Assembly: GCA_015206805.1 (NCBI GenBank)
Contig: JADEZP010000008.1
Span: 1 to 39,475, forward strand
Direction: 5' to 3'
From: Quinella sp. 1Q7
Lineage (GTDB): Bacteria; Bacillota; Negativicutes; Selenomonadales; Selenomonadaceae
DNA length: 39,475 nucleotides
This document shows positions 15,580 through 23,702 of this stretch, in pieces. The notes below the pieces were generated by a model. That model was not told the origin of the DNA and ran no database searches. It saw only the letters and a list, made by a program, of their open reading frames with translations. The number at the start of each line of letters is the position of its first letter. The stretch's first letter is position 1. The translations under genes were made by a program, and so were the position numbers.

Positions 15580-16671
15580 ATGCAAATTATCGGTGTCAGA
15601 TTGAAAAAAGCCGGCAAAATTTATTTCTTCGAGCCCGGCAACGAAGAGGCACTCAAAGGCGATTGGGTCATCGTCGAAACTGTGCGCGGTCTTGAGTGCG
15701 GTCAAGTGGTCGTCGCGGCGCATGAACTGTCCGCCGACGAAAAATTGCCGACGGAACCCGACGTGCCGCTTGCGAAAGTTTATCGTAAGGCGACGGAAGC
15801 GGACTTGCGCCAACTTGAATTGAATCACGAAGACGAGCGGCGGGCGTTTGAAATCGGCTTGCAAAAGATTCGCGAACACGACCTGCCGATGAAATTAATC
15901 AACGTGGAATTTACGTTCGACGTGAACAAAATAATTTTTTTCTTCACTGCGGACGGGCGCGTCGACTTCCGCGAACTGGTGCGGGATTTGGCGTCGATAT
16001 TCCACACGCGCATTGAGTTGCGGCAAGTGGGCGTGCGCGACGAAGCAAAACTTTTGGGCGGTATGGGCGGCTGCGGACGACCGCTTTGTTGCGCGACGTT
16101 CCTCGGCGATTTTATCCCCGTGTCAATCCGCATGGCGAAGGATCAAAATTTGTCGCTCAACCCGACGAAAATTTCGGGCGTGTGCGGACGGTTGATGTGC
16201 TGTCTCAAGTTCGAGAACGACCTTTACTGCGAAAACTGCCCGCGCCAAACGACAACCTTCCGACCCAAGCAAGGCAGTCGCGTCGTTGTGGCGGACGGCG
16301 AGGGCAAAGTTGTCGCGGTCAGTCATTCGCGCAGGAACGCCACAATTTTGCTTGACGGCAACAAAACCGTCGTCGCGAGCTGGGAAGATATTTTGCCCGT
16401 CAACGACTCCGACTTTGAAGCCGCCGACGAAACGTCCGCGCCCGCCGAAGAGGTCAAGCCCGTTGATGTGCCCGCGCCGAAAACCGAACGTCCGCCGCGC
16501 ACTGAACGCCCCGAACATTCCGAACGCTCCGAACGCCCGCGCAGGGCTGATTCGTTCAATCGCCACTACAGCCGCACGGACAACGTCGAGCGAGACAATC
16601 GCCCCGCACGTCCGACAAGACCGCGTGGAGACAGACCGCGTCGTCCGCCGCGCCGCGACAATAAAAAATAA
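15580..16671 (+). CDS. ricT: RicT/YaaT (PSP1 domain) with a basic disordered tail
   Basis: A PSP1-domain protein; in B. subtilis RicT (YaaT) acts with RicA and RicF as an Fe-S complex that helps RNase Y maturation of mRNAs and phosphorelay control. The core (residues 1-265) has GVRLKKAGKIYFFEP, DGRVDFRELVRDLA and the cysteine-rich GGCGRPLCCATFLGDF, SGVCGRLMCCLKFE and CENCPR that ligate the clusters. At 363 aa it is about 90 residues longer than YaaT. The extra C-terminus is Pro/Arg/Glu-rich, with repeated ERPPRTER and HSERSERPRR units ending RPRRPPRRDNKK; it is probably disordered and RNA-binding. ATG 15580 with GAGGAGA upstream; the track start lies in holB. Confidence 0.92.
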   Translation: MQIIGVRLKKAGKIYFFEPGNEEALKGDWVIVETVRGLECGQVVVAAHELSADEKLPTEPDVPLAKVYRKATEADLRQLELNHEDERRAFEIGLQKIREHDLPMKLINVEFTFDVNKIIFFFTADGRVDFRELVRDLASIFHTRIELRQVGVRDEAKLLGGMGGCGRPLCCATFLGDFIPVSIRMAKDQNLSLNPTKISGVCGRLMCCLKFENDLYCENCPRQTTTFRPKQGSRVVVADGEGKVVAVSHSRRNATILLDGNKTVVASWEDILPVNDSDFEAADETSAPAEEVKPVDVPAPKTERPPRTERPEHSERSERPRRADSFNRHYSRTDNVERDNRPARPTRPRGDRPRRPPRRDNKK

Positions 16672-16691
16672 TCGAACTTACCGACGTTGAA

Positions 16692-16722
16692 GCCCGCCTC
16701 AAAAGACGGGCGAATTTTTTTT
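16692..16722 (+). terminator. Terminator after ricT
   Basis: GCCCGCCT-caaa-AGACGGGC, seven pairs with one mismatch, followed by TTTTTTTT. Confidence 0.75.
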
Positions 16723-16880
16723 GCGGCGGATAATCGCGGCGTCGAAGCATTTCGCCGGCGCGGCAGTCGCACAGTTACGCCTTGCATTTTTCCGACGTTT
16801 CTAATAAACTATTCGAGAATTTATTTTGGCATCGTTGCGAAGGAGGCAAGTGAAGCTGTCGGCTTGACAGTTCGTGAACC

Positions 16881-17858
16881 ATGGCAAGAAGAGGAACTTC
16901 AGACAGCAAAAGCCGTTCGACGGGGCGTCCGTGCGCCGGTTGCGGCAAAATTATTTACAGCGGACTTTATTGCCCCGCGTGCCTTGAAAAATTCCGTGAG
17001 CGCGCCAAAACTCAAAGTCGGCACATGGAGTTGCTGAAGACCAGCTCCTTGAAGAAAGTCGCCGCCGAACGCCGCGAAGTCATAATTCTGATTGCCATAA
17101 GCGACGAACGAAACTTGAGCATCACGAAACTCATTTTGGAACGCGGCTTGCCCGAATACAAAGTTCTTGCGACGAACAACATCTTGAGCACGATTAACAC
17201 GCTCGTCAGCCGCGAAGTCAGCCTCGTCATTTTGGACGCCGATTATAACGGACTCGATATGCTCGGCAGAATTCGCGACGATGAAAAATTCCGCGATATG
17301 CCCGTGATGATTATGTCAAGCTCCACGGAACGCGACCTCGTCACGCGCGTATTTGCGCTCGGCGTGCAAGATTTCGTCACGAAGCCCTGTTCGCCCGATG
17401 ATCTCGTCGCACGCGTCAACAAAATGCTAAACGTCGACGAAACCGCCACAGCCTCCGCCGCCGAAACGCAATCGAAGTCGACGTTCACAATCCTGCTTGT
17501 CGACGACGACATCTTCGACTTGCGGCAGGAACGCGACAAACTTCAGCACCGACTGCCCTGCGAAATTGTCACTGCACAAAGCGCGGTTGAGGGTATGCGA
17601 GTCCTTGAAAATCGCGGCGTGGATTTGGTATTGGTCAGCTTGGATATGCCGTTCGTCAACGGGCTGAAATTCCTTGAGCTCGTCGGCGAAAACAGCAGAC
17701 TCAAAAACATCCCCGTGATAATCATGACTGACAGCCGCGACTTCAAGATACTCACGGAAATTGAGCGGTCGGCGGCGGCAGGTTACATTCGCAAGCCCAA
17801 CATCACCGAAGATGGCTTGGCGTTGATTGAATCAAAACTTCGGCGGCGCAGGAGGTAA
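16881..17858 (+). CDS. Zinc-ribbon protein with two receiver domains, the second degenerate
   Basis: A 325-residue protein. A short basic N-terminus leads to a zinc ribbon (C18, C21, C31, C34 in CAGCGKIIYSGLYCPAC). Receiver domain one covers about residues 65-185, with phosphoacceptor D119 (VILDAD) and K168 (VTKPC). Receiver domain two covers about 202-320, with its acidic pocket (LLVDDD) and K305 (IRKP). In the second, VSLDMP puts Ser253 where the phosphoacceptor Asp should be, so it is probably a pseudo-receiver. There is no output domain or cognate kinase nearby. ATG 16881 is the first start in frame but lacks an adjacent ribosome binding site; AAGGAGG lies 34 bases upstream, with a small hairpin (CTGTC/GACAG) between. 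It precedes a GT92-like gene by eight bases. Confidence 0.8.
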   Translation: MARRGTSDSKSRSTGRPCAGCGKIIYSGLYCPACLEKFRERAKTQSRHMELLKTSSLKKVAAERREVIILIAISDERNLSITKLILERGLPEYKVLATNNILSTINTLVSREVSLVILDADYNGLDMLGRIRDDEKFRDMPVMIMSSSTERDLVTRVFALGVQDFVTKPCSPDDLVARVNKMLNVDETATASAAETQSKSTFTILLVDDDIFDLRQERDKLQHRLPCEIVTAQSAVEGMRVLENRGVDLVLVSLDMPFVNGLKFLELVGENSRLKNIPVIIMTDSRDFKILTEIERSAAAGYIRKPNITEDGLALIESKLRRRRR

Positions 17859-17866
17859 CGTGGCGC

Positions 17867-19099
17867 ATGGTCGACAGAAATTTGTTTGCGCACGATTTGG
17901 CAATCGCGGCGATTCTCAAGAACGAAGGACATTACATCAAAGAGTGGCTCGACTACCACCTGCTTGCGGGCGTCGACCACTTTTATCTTTATGACAACGA
18001 CAGCACCGACAACTACGCCGAAATAATCGCGCCGTATGTTGACGCGGGACTTGTCACGAGCAAACATATCGGCGGCAAGTCCGCGCAGTTCGCCGCGTAT
18101 GACGACGCAGTTTTGAATCATCGTTTCGACTGTAGATACATGGCGTTCGTCGATTTGGACGAATTTATTTTGCCGCGCACGACGACCGATACAATATCCG
18201 CCACGCTCGACGACGTGCTGAAAAATTTTCCCGACGCATCGGGACTTGCTGTTAATTGGCAACTTTACGGCTCAAGCGGTCACGAGACGGCGGATTATTC
18301 GCGTGGAGTATTGGAGCGGTTTACGCGGCGTGCGCCCGTCGATTGGATTGTGCCCATTCCGCACCGCGACATCCCCGGCGGCAACGCTCAAGTCAAAACC
18401 GTCGCCAACCCGCGCAGAATTTTTTGCTTCACGAGTGCGCACTTCCCGATATACTTCGCGGGAAATTTTTCCGTCAATGAGCGCGGCGGACGCGTCGATT
18501 CGTATTGCAATGCGCCCGTCACGGCTGAACGGCTCGTCGTCAATCACTACAACGTTAAGAGCCGTGCGGAGTTTCTCGGCAAGCTCGGCAAAGGTCGCGC
18601 CGATAAGTCGACGAATTATTTTTCCGACGAGTGGTTTGGCATTTACGACCGCAACGAAATTTTCGACGACGGTATCTTAAAATATCGTGCGGCGCGTGCC
18701 GAAAAGTTTGCGCTTGAGACTGACGAACATCGCCTGCACCGCATGAAGACCACGTTAATCGCGACGCTTGCCGCTTACGCCGAAAACGACTTCCCCGCCG
18801 ACAAGCTTGAAACGGCGTTGACGTGCTGTGCCGCCGCCGAACGTTTGCAGGAAAAAATTTTCGCGGAGGCGTCGCTTGCCGCCGTGCTCAAGTCGTTGGA
18901 CGGGCTGAATTTTTCCGACGCGCAACTGTTTTTGAGCGAGCTGCCGAATTTGTTGCGCCTGCCGTATTCAGCGGCGGACGACCTGCGCGGCGCGGCGATT
19001 GAAATAATTTCGCGGCTGATTGACTTCATGCGTGCGAACGAGTGTTGGAAGGACTTCGCGAAGCTGGAACATTTGCGCCGTCTGCTGAAAATTTTTTAG
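17867..19099 (+). CDS. Glycosyltransferase, GT92 (DUF23)-like
   Basis: A 410-residue cytoplasmic glycosyltransferase. The N-terminal GT-A-like fold begins IAAILKNEGHYIKEWLDYHL, followed by GVDHFYLYDNDSTDN. The DxD metal/nucleotide-sugar motif is in FVDLDEFILP, and VVNHYNVKSRAEFLGKLGKG is another family landmark. The C-terminal ~120 residues are helical and not recognised. Donor and acceptor are unknown. GT92-like bacterial enzymes are often surface-polysaccharide enzymes, but no other polysaccharide gene is adjacent. ATG 17867 with GGAGG eleven bases upstream. It is cotranscribed with the double-receiver gene. A decayed tandem copy follows directly. Confidence 0.82.
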   Translation: MVDRNLFAHDLAIAAILKNEGHYIKEWLDYHLLAGVDHFYLYDNDSTDNYAEIIAPYVDAGLVTSKHIGGKSAQFAAYDDAVLNHRFDCRYMAFVDLDEFILPRTTTDTISATLDDVLKNFPDASGLAVNWQLYGSSGHETADYSRGVLERFTRRAPVDWIVPIPHRDIPGGNAQVKTVANPRRIFCFTSAHFPIYFAGNFSVNERGGRVDSYCNAPVTAERLVVNHYNVKSRAEFLGKLGKGRADKSTNYFSDEWFGIYDRNEIFDDGILKYRAARAEKFALETDEHRLHRMKTTLIATLAAYAENDFPADKLETALTCCAAAERLQEKIFAEASLAAVLKSLDGLNFSDAQLFLSELPNLLRLPYSAADDLRGAAIEIISRLIDFMRANECWKDFAKLEHLRRLLKIF

Positions 19100-19111
19100 A
19101 GGTGACTTTTT

Positions 19112-19500
19112 ATGCCCGTCGACAAAAATTTGTTCCTGCACGATTTGGCGGGCGTAAAGCATTGTTACCTTTACAACAACGAGAACGGCAAGCCCGTGCA
19201 AGTCTACAACAATAACCCCGTCACCGCCGACAAAATCGCGCTCAATCATTACTACACCAAGTCGCGCGAGGAATTCATGTTGAAACAAAATCGCGGGCGT
19301 TCCGACGTCGTCAGCAAATACGGCAACGATTGGTTTGACGTTTTCAATCGCAACGACGAATTGACGACGGTATCTTGAAATAGTTTCTTACGTGCCGCGC
19401 AGTGGCGTCATATCTGCAACTGAAAAACGTCTTCCACATGCACAACCTTTGGCGCGATTATTCCGAGCCGGATTATCTGCAACGACTGCTAAAAATTTTT
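19112..19500 (+). pseudogene. Decayed tandem copy of the GT92-like gene
   Basis: The product begins MPVDKNLFLHDLAGVKHCYLY, matching the start of the preceding gene. It then jumps straight to PVTADKIALNHYYTKSREEF and WFDVFNRNDE, which match residues ~215-270 of that gene, so the central half is deleted. After NDE a frameshift occurs: GACGACGGTATCTT still matches the parent, but in another frame. Fragments of the tail follow, ending with CTGCTAAAAATTTTTAG, which matches the parent's last codons less one T. The remnant keeps a ribosome binding site and an 88-codon ORF (19112-19378), so a short product could still be made, but a working transferase is not possible. Confidence 0.85.
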
Positions 19501-19514
19501 AGGGAGTGAATCAC

Positions 19515-20288
19515 TTGCTTCTTGTTATCGACATTGGAAACAGCAACATCGTCATGGGCACCTACAGCGGAAAAAATCTCATGAAGCACTGGCGAATCTC
19601 CACCGACAGGCAAAAGACCGGCGACGAATACGGCATGCTGATTAACGACCTGTTCCGCTATCAGGGCGTGAAAATTTCCGACGTGAAGGACATTATAATT
19701 TCGTCCGTGGTGCCGCCGCTGATTGTGCCGCTTACGAAAATGTGCGAACGTTACTTCAAGATTAAGCCGCTGATTGTCGGACCGGGCATCAAGACGGGCA
19801 TCAAGCTCAACTACGAAAACCCGCGTGCAATCGGCGCGGACAGAATTGTTAATGCCGTCGGCGCGTTCGAGCTGTACGGCGGACCGCTGATTGTGATTGA
19901 CATCGGCACGGCGACGACCTTTGACGTTGTGTCGGAGACGGGCGATTTTCTCGGTGGCGTCATTGCACCGGGAATTGTCGCGGGCGCGGAGTCGCTGTTT
20001 ACGTCGACCGCAAAATTGCCGCGCATTGAGCTTGTCCCGCCCAAAAGCGTCATCGGGCACAACACGATAACTTGCATGCAGTCGGGAATAATTTTCGGTT
20101 ACGTCGGGCAGATTGATACGATTGTCGGACGAATTCGCGCGGAAATGGGCGCAGATTGGCACGCCAAAGTTATCGCGACGGGCGGCTTGGCGAAAATGAT
20201 TCACCGCGAATCGAAGACCATTGACAAAATCGACCACTTCCTGACGCTGTCGGGATTGCGCGTCCTGCACGAGCGAAACTCACAATGA
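19515..20288 (+). CDS. coaX: Type III pantothenate kinase
   Basis: This catalyses the first step of coenzyme A synthesis, phosphorylation of pantothenate; type III enzymes are insensitive to CoA feedback. The protein has the ASKHA-fold motifs LLVIDIGNSNIVMG, GADRIVNAVGAFE, IDIGTATTFDVV and GGVIAPGI. With TTG 19515 as start it is 257 residues, the usual length, and AGGGAG lies eight bases upstream. The track's GTG at 19506 would overlap that ribosome binding site. The TGA overlaps the ATG of dusB (ATGA), so the two are coupled. Confidence 0.95.
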   Translation: MLLVIDIGNSNIVMGTYSGKNLMKHWRISTDRQKTGDEYGMLINDLFRYQGVKISDVKDIIISSVVPPLIVPLTKMCERYFKIKPLIVGPGIKTGIKLNYENPRAIGADRIVNAVGAFELYGGPLIVIDIGTATTFDVVSETGDFLGGVIAPGIVAGAESLFTSTAKLPRIELVPPKSVIGHNTITCMQSGIIFGYVGQIDTIVGRIRAEMGADWHAKVIATGGLAKMIHRESKTIDKIDHFLTLSGLRVLHERNSQ

Positions 20289-21268
20289 CGACGGCGGAAA
20301 TTTTTCGGACGCCGATATTCCTTGCGCCAATGGCGGGCGTGACGGACGCGGCGTTCAGAATTTTGGTGCGCGAACTTTGCGGCAACGACCTCGGAAAAAA
20401 TTTGCTGATGTTCTCGGAAATGGTCAGCGCGGCTGGCGTCCGCTACCGCAACGAAAAGACGCTTGCAATGTTGCGGACGGTTGCGGCGGAGCGTCCGACG
20501 GCGATACAAATTTTCGGCTCGGATCCGACAATCTGCGCGGAGGCGGCGGCTTACGTCGAACAGCTCGGCTCGGCAAGCGTAATCGACTTCAACGCAGGCT
20601 GTCCCGCCCCGAAAATCGTCAAGAACGGCGACGGCTCGGCACTGCTTAAAAATCCCGCGCTGCTCGAAAAAATTCTGTCCGCCGTGAAAAAATCCGTGAG
20701 CTTGCTCGTCAGCGTCAAAATTCGGCTCGGCGTCGACGCTGAACATATCAACGCGGTTGAAGTCGCCAAACGTGCGGAGGCGGCGGGCGTCGACTTCATT
20801 GCCGTACACGGGCGCATGCGTGAGCAATTTTATTCGGGCGCGGCGAATTGGGAGGCGATTGCCCGCGTGAAGTCCGCCGTAAAAATTCCCGTCATTGCAA
20901 ACGGCGACGTGCGCACCTTCGACGACCTCGACAGGATTATCGCGACAACTCAAGCCGACGGCGTGATGATTGGTCGTGCCGCGCAGGGCAACCCGTGGAT
21001 AATCAATCGTCTGCTGAAATATTTTCTGACGGGCGAAAAAATTCCGCCGCCGACACTCGACGAACGCGCCGCCGTAATGCGCCGACACCTGCAGAAAATT
21101 ATCGCGTTCAAGGGCGAACGTACCGGCGTGTGCGAAATGCGCGCTCATGCCGCGTGGTACACCAAAGGCTTGACGGGCGGCTCGGAGTTGCGAAATTTAT
21201 TCAACCGCGCCGAAACTGCCGACGACTTTTTGCGGATAATCGCAAAGTTCGAGGCCGCTCATGGATGA
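20285..21268 (+). CDS. dusB: tRNA-dihydrouridine synthase (DusB type)
   Basis: A flavoenzyme that reduces uridine to dihydrouridine in tRNA. Motifs: PIFLAPMAGVTDAAFR (FMN site), NAGCPAPKIVKNGDGSALL with the catalytic Cys, SVKIRLGV, HGRMREQFYSGAANWE, VIANGDVRTFDD and GVMIGRAAQGNPWI. 327 residues, typical. Its last codons and stop (TGA 21266-21268) lie inside the first hairpin of repeat element C, so the C-terminal EAAHG is encoded by the repeat. Confidence 0.96.
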   Translation: MTTAEIFRTPIFLAPMAGVTDAAFRILVRELCGNDLGKNLLMFSEMVSAAGVRYRNEKTLAMLRTVAAERPTAIQIFGSDPTICAEAAAYVEQLGSASVIDFNAGCPAPKIVKNGDGSALLKNPALLEKILSAVKKSVSLLVSVKIRLGVDAEHINAVEVAKRAEAAGVDFIAVHGRMREQFYSGAANWEAIARVKSAVKIPVIANGDVRTFDDLDRIIATTQADGVMIGRAAQGNPWIINRLLKYFLTGEKIPPPTLDERAAVMRRHLQKIIAFKGERTGVCEMRAHAAWYTKGLTGGSELRNLFNRAETADDFLRIIAKFEAAHG

Positions 21269-21372
21269 GCGGCCCTGACCGCCGCCGTTAGAAAACGTGA
21301 AGTTTTCGTAGGCGGCGCGGCTTTCTTTTGCTACTTTTCTTTCGCCGCCGAAAGAAAAGTAGGTTCATAAAC
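21253..21372 (+). repeat. Dispersed three-hairpin intergenic element, copy C
   Basis: Hairpin one is GGCCGCTC-ATGGAT-GAGCGGCC (21253-21274). Hairpin two is GCCGCC...GGCGGC around GAAAAC/GTTTTC (21281-21316). Hairpin three is CTACTTTTCTTTCG-ccgc-CGAAAGAAAAGTAG (21331-21362). Relative to copy A, the extra T in one arm of hairpin three is matched by an extra A in the other, and hairpin one keeps pairing despite base changes. The element overlaps the dusB stop codon. Confidence 0.85.
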
Positions 21373-21408
21373 GACAAATTAAGTTCAACGTTTCAAACGA
21401 GGACACGC

Positions 21409-22902
21409 ATGGACGACAAAGCACTTGCCGCGCAAATATCCGAACTCAAATCGAAATTGCGCGAGTGGAAACGAATTCGACAAGCAAAGGAGACGCGAAT
21501 TATGGCTGAAGACAACGACAAGAAATTTTCCGTGTGGAGCACCTACACTGACGCGGACAAATCGGCATTGGAGGAATTGGCGGCGGGTTACATCGACTTC
21601 ATCAGCCGCTGCAAAACCGAACGTGAAAGCGTCGCGGAGGCTGTAAAACGTGCGGAGGCAGTCGGCTACAAAAATCTCGACGACGTGATTAAGTCGGGCA
21701 CGCGGCTGACTGCGGGCGACAAAGTTTACAGCGTTTGCATGAAAAAAACCGTCGCGCTGTTCCAAATCGGCACGGAGCCGCTCGAAAACGGCTTGAAAAT
21801 TCTCGGCGCGCACATCGACACCTGCAGACTGGATCTCAAGCAAAATCCGCTTTACGAGGACGGCGGGCTTGCTTACATGGACACGCATTATTACGGTGGC
21901 ATCAAAAAGTATCAGTGGGTGACGTTGCCGCTTGCAATGCACGGCGTCGTTGTCAAGCGTGACGGGCGCGTTATCGACGTCGTTATCGGTGAGGAGGCGG
22001 GCGACCCCGTTTTTTGCGTGACGGACTTGCTGATTCACTTGTCGCAGGAACAGCTCAAGAAAACTGCCGACAAAGTCATTGAGGGCGAAAAACTCGACAT
22101 ACTCGTCGGCAACTACCCGCTCAAGGACGGCGACAAAGAATCCGTCAAAAAAGCCGTGCTCAACCTGCTGAAGGACAAATACGACATCGACGAGGACGAC
22201 TTCCTTTCGGCGGAACTCGCGCTTGTTCCCGCCGGCAAAGCTCGCGACTTGGGCTTCGATAGGAGTATGGTGCTCGGTTACGGGCAGGACGACCGCGTCT
22301 GCGCTTACACGTCGCTCGTCGCAATGTTGGAGGCGGGCAGTCAGACGTTCGGCAAAACCGCCTGTTGTCTGCTCGTCGACAAGGAGGAAATCGGCAGCTA
22401 CGGCGCGACGGGCATGAAGTCCCGCTTTTTCGCGAACACGCTTGCCGAATTGCTCAACGCCTGCGGTCAATACAGTGAACTTGCCGTGCGCCGCGCACTG
22501 CGGAATTCGTTCATGTTGAGTTCCGATGTTTCAAGTGCCTTCGACGCGCTGTATGCTTCCGCCTACGAAAAACGCAACGTCGCTTATCTCGGCAAGGGCA
22601 TGGTTTTCAACAAGTTCACGGGCTCGCGCGGCAAAAGCGGCTCCAGCGACGCCAATGCCGAATACGTCGGCAAACTGCGTGGCATTTTGGATAAGCACAA
22701 CGTCCGCTATCAATTCAGCGAACTCGGCAAAGTCGACCTGGGCGGCGGCGGCACAATCGCTTACATGATGGCTGAATACGGCATGGAAGTTATCGACAGC
22801 GGCGTCGCGGTCTTGAGCATGCACGCTCCGTGGGAGGCGACTTCCAAAATCGACATTTACGAAACTAAAAAAGGCTACTGCGCCTTCTTGACGGAAATTT
22901 AA
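21409..22902 (+). CDS. M18 family aminopeptidase
   Basis: A cytoplasmic zinc aminopeptidase (aspartyl aminopeptidase-like fold, dodecameric in characterised members). Metal and catalytic motifs: LGAHIDTCRLDLKQNPLYE, DKEEIGSYGATGM, SSDVSSAFD and VLSMHAPWEATSKID. From ATG 21409 (GAGGA upstream) the product is 497 residues. A second in-frame ATG at 21502 has a stronger AAGGAG nine bases upstream and gives 466 residues, which is the usual length and the usual N-terminus (MAEDNDKKFSVWSTY). The extra 31 residues look coding (charged, helical, ordinary codon use). Both starts may be used; the shorter form is the safer guess for the core enzyme. The gene is monocistronic, between repeat C and a terminator. 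Confidence 0.92.
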   Translation: MDDKALAAQISELKSKLREWKRIRQAKETRIMAEDNDKKFSVWSTYTDADKSALEELAAGYIDFISRCKTERESVAEAVKRAEAVGYKNLDDVIKSGTRLTAGDKVYSVCMKKTVALFQIGTEPLENGLKILGAHIDTCRLDLKQNPLYEDGGLAYMDTHYYGGIKKYQWVTLPLAMHGVVVKRDGRVIDVVIGEEAGDPVFCVTDLLIHLSQEQLKKTADKVIEGEKLDILVGNYPLKDGDKESVKKAVLNLLKDKYDIDEDDFLSAELALVPAGKARDLGFDRSMVLGYGQDDRVCAYTSLVAMLEAGSQTFGKTACCLLVDKEEIGSYGATGMKSRFFANTLAELLNACGQYSELAVRRALRNSFMLSSDVSSAFDALYASAYEKRNVAYLGKGMVFNKFTGSRGKSGSSDANAEYVGKLRGILDKHNVRYQFSELGKVDLGGGGTIAYMMAEYGMEVIDSGVAVLSMHAPWEATSKIDIYETKKGYCAFLTEI

Positions 22903-22924
22903 ATTTTTGCGACGATCAATCGCG

Positions 22925-22964
22925 AACTTGCTCCGAACGTTTTCAATCGGGGCAAGTTTTTTTA
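22925..22964 (+). terminator. Terminator after the M18 aminopeptidase gene
   Basis: AACTTGCTCCGA (22925-22936) pairs with TCGGGGCAAGTT (22947-22958), twelve pairs with one G-U, followed by T7. Confidence 0.85.
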
Positions 22965-22978
22965 TTGCGGACGGCACA

Positions 22979-23190
22979 AAAAAATTCGGGAGCCTCGAAC
23001 GTCAAAGTTCCCGCAAAATTTCCGTGACGATATTCAGCGTCGCCAACTCTGCCGCATAAAAATTTTGGAGCCTCGAACGTCGAAGCCCCGTTAAAATTTT
23101 CGTGACGGTATTCAGCGTCGCCAACTCTGCCGCATAAAAATTCGGGAGCCTCGAACGTTGAAGCCCCCGCAAAATTTCCGTGATGTCATT
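22979..23190 (-). repeat. Three tandem 78-base copies of the TPR gene's 3' end and terminator
   Basis: The word GCCTCGAACGT recurs at 22992, 23070 and 23148, an exact 78-base period. On the minus strand each unit has a gene-tail segment (real tail AGCTTCACCGACGCCGAA; copies AGAGTTGGCGACGCTGAA), a spacer CACGGAAATTTTGCG, a hairpin such as GGGGGCTTC-aacgttc-GAGGCTCCC, and then a T-run. The three copies differ at many positions, including within the hairpin. So the last codons plus terminator of the TPR gene have been amplified to give three consecutive terminators. Confidence 0.8.
23138..23168 (-). terminator. First of three terminators after the pot operon and TPR gene
   Basis: On the minus strand GGGGGCTTC pairs with GAGGCTCCC (nine pairs, two G-U), then GAATTTTT. 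Diverged copies lie 78 and 156 bases further downstream. Confidence 0.7.
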
Positions 23191-23683
23191 CGGCGTCGGT
23201 GAAGCTGTTCGCCTTGTCGAAGTCGGCACGTGCGCTTGAATTGTCGCCAAGTTCTTTGTGACAATGTCCGCGCAGACGATAGACCTCGGCGTCTTCAAAA
23301 CCAAGCTCGATGGCGCGGTTAAAGTCCGCAATCGCCTGCCTGTAATTTTTCAGCGCAACATACACGCCGCCGCGACAGCTGTACGTGTCGGGATAATCGG
23401 GATTGAGCTTGATGACTCTGTCGAAGTCTTGCAAAGCTCGATAGTAGTTTTCAAAGGCGCAGTAAACCGTCGCGCGTCCGAAATAAGCCGGCTCGCAATC
23501 CGAAGCAATTCGTATTGCCTTGTCGAAGTCGTTAAGTGCCGCCGCAAAATTTTCGCGCCCGCCGTTGTAGTAGTAAGCCCAACCGCGACTGGTGTACAGC
23601 ACGGCGTCATACGGCATGAGCGCAAGAGCTTCGGTCAATTCTTTTATTTCCTGCGCGTAATCGGTTGCGGATTGTTCAGGCAT
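23186..23683 (-). CDS. TPR-repeat protein
   Basis: A 165-residue soluble protein made almost wholly of tetratricopeptide repeats: four successive ~34-residue helix pairs such as AVLYTSRGWAYYYNGGREN, FDKAIRIASDCEPAYFGRAT, FDRVIKLNPDYPDTYSCRGG and FNRAIELGFEDAEVYRLRGH. It is a probable protein-protein scaffold of unknown partner. ATG 23683 with GGGAG eight bases upstream; the longer track ORF runs back into potD. It follows potD by 19 bases on the same strand, so it is probably the fifth gene of the pot transcript. Its 3' end is present in three tandem copies. Confidence 0.85.
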   Translation of the reverse strand: MPEQSATDYAQEIKELTEALALMPYDAVLYTSRGWAYYYNGGRENFAAALNDFDKAIRIASDCEPAYFGRATVYCAFENYYRALQDFDRVIKLNPDYPDTYSCRGGVYVALKNYRQAIADFNRAIELGFEDAEVYRLRGHCHKELGDNSSARADFDKANSFTDAE

Positions 23684-23702
23684 AAATATCACTCCCGCGA
23701 AG

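Noticed and set aside
17867-19500. Prophage or genomic island boundary
   Set aside because: No integrase, tRNA or attachment-site repeat, and the flanking genes are ordinary chromosomal ones.
22979-23190. Insertion sequence or transposon end
   Set aside because: No transposase or target-site duplication; the units match the end of the adjacent gene.
23002-23331. Minus-strand ORF with 26-residue protein repeats (NFYAAELATLN...)
   Set aside because: It has no start signal, begins inside the TPR gene in another frame and arises because the 78-base terminator repeat is a multiple of three. The repeated hairpins explain it better.
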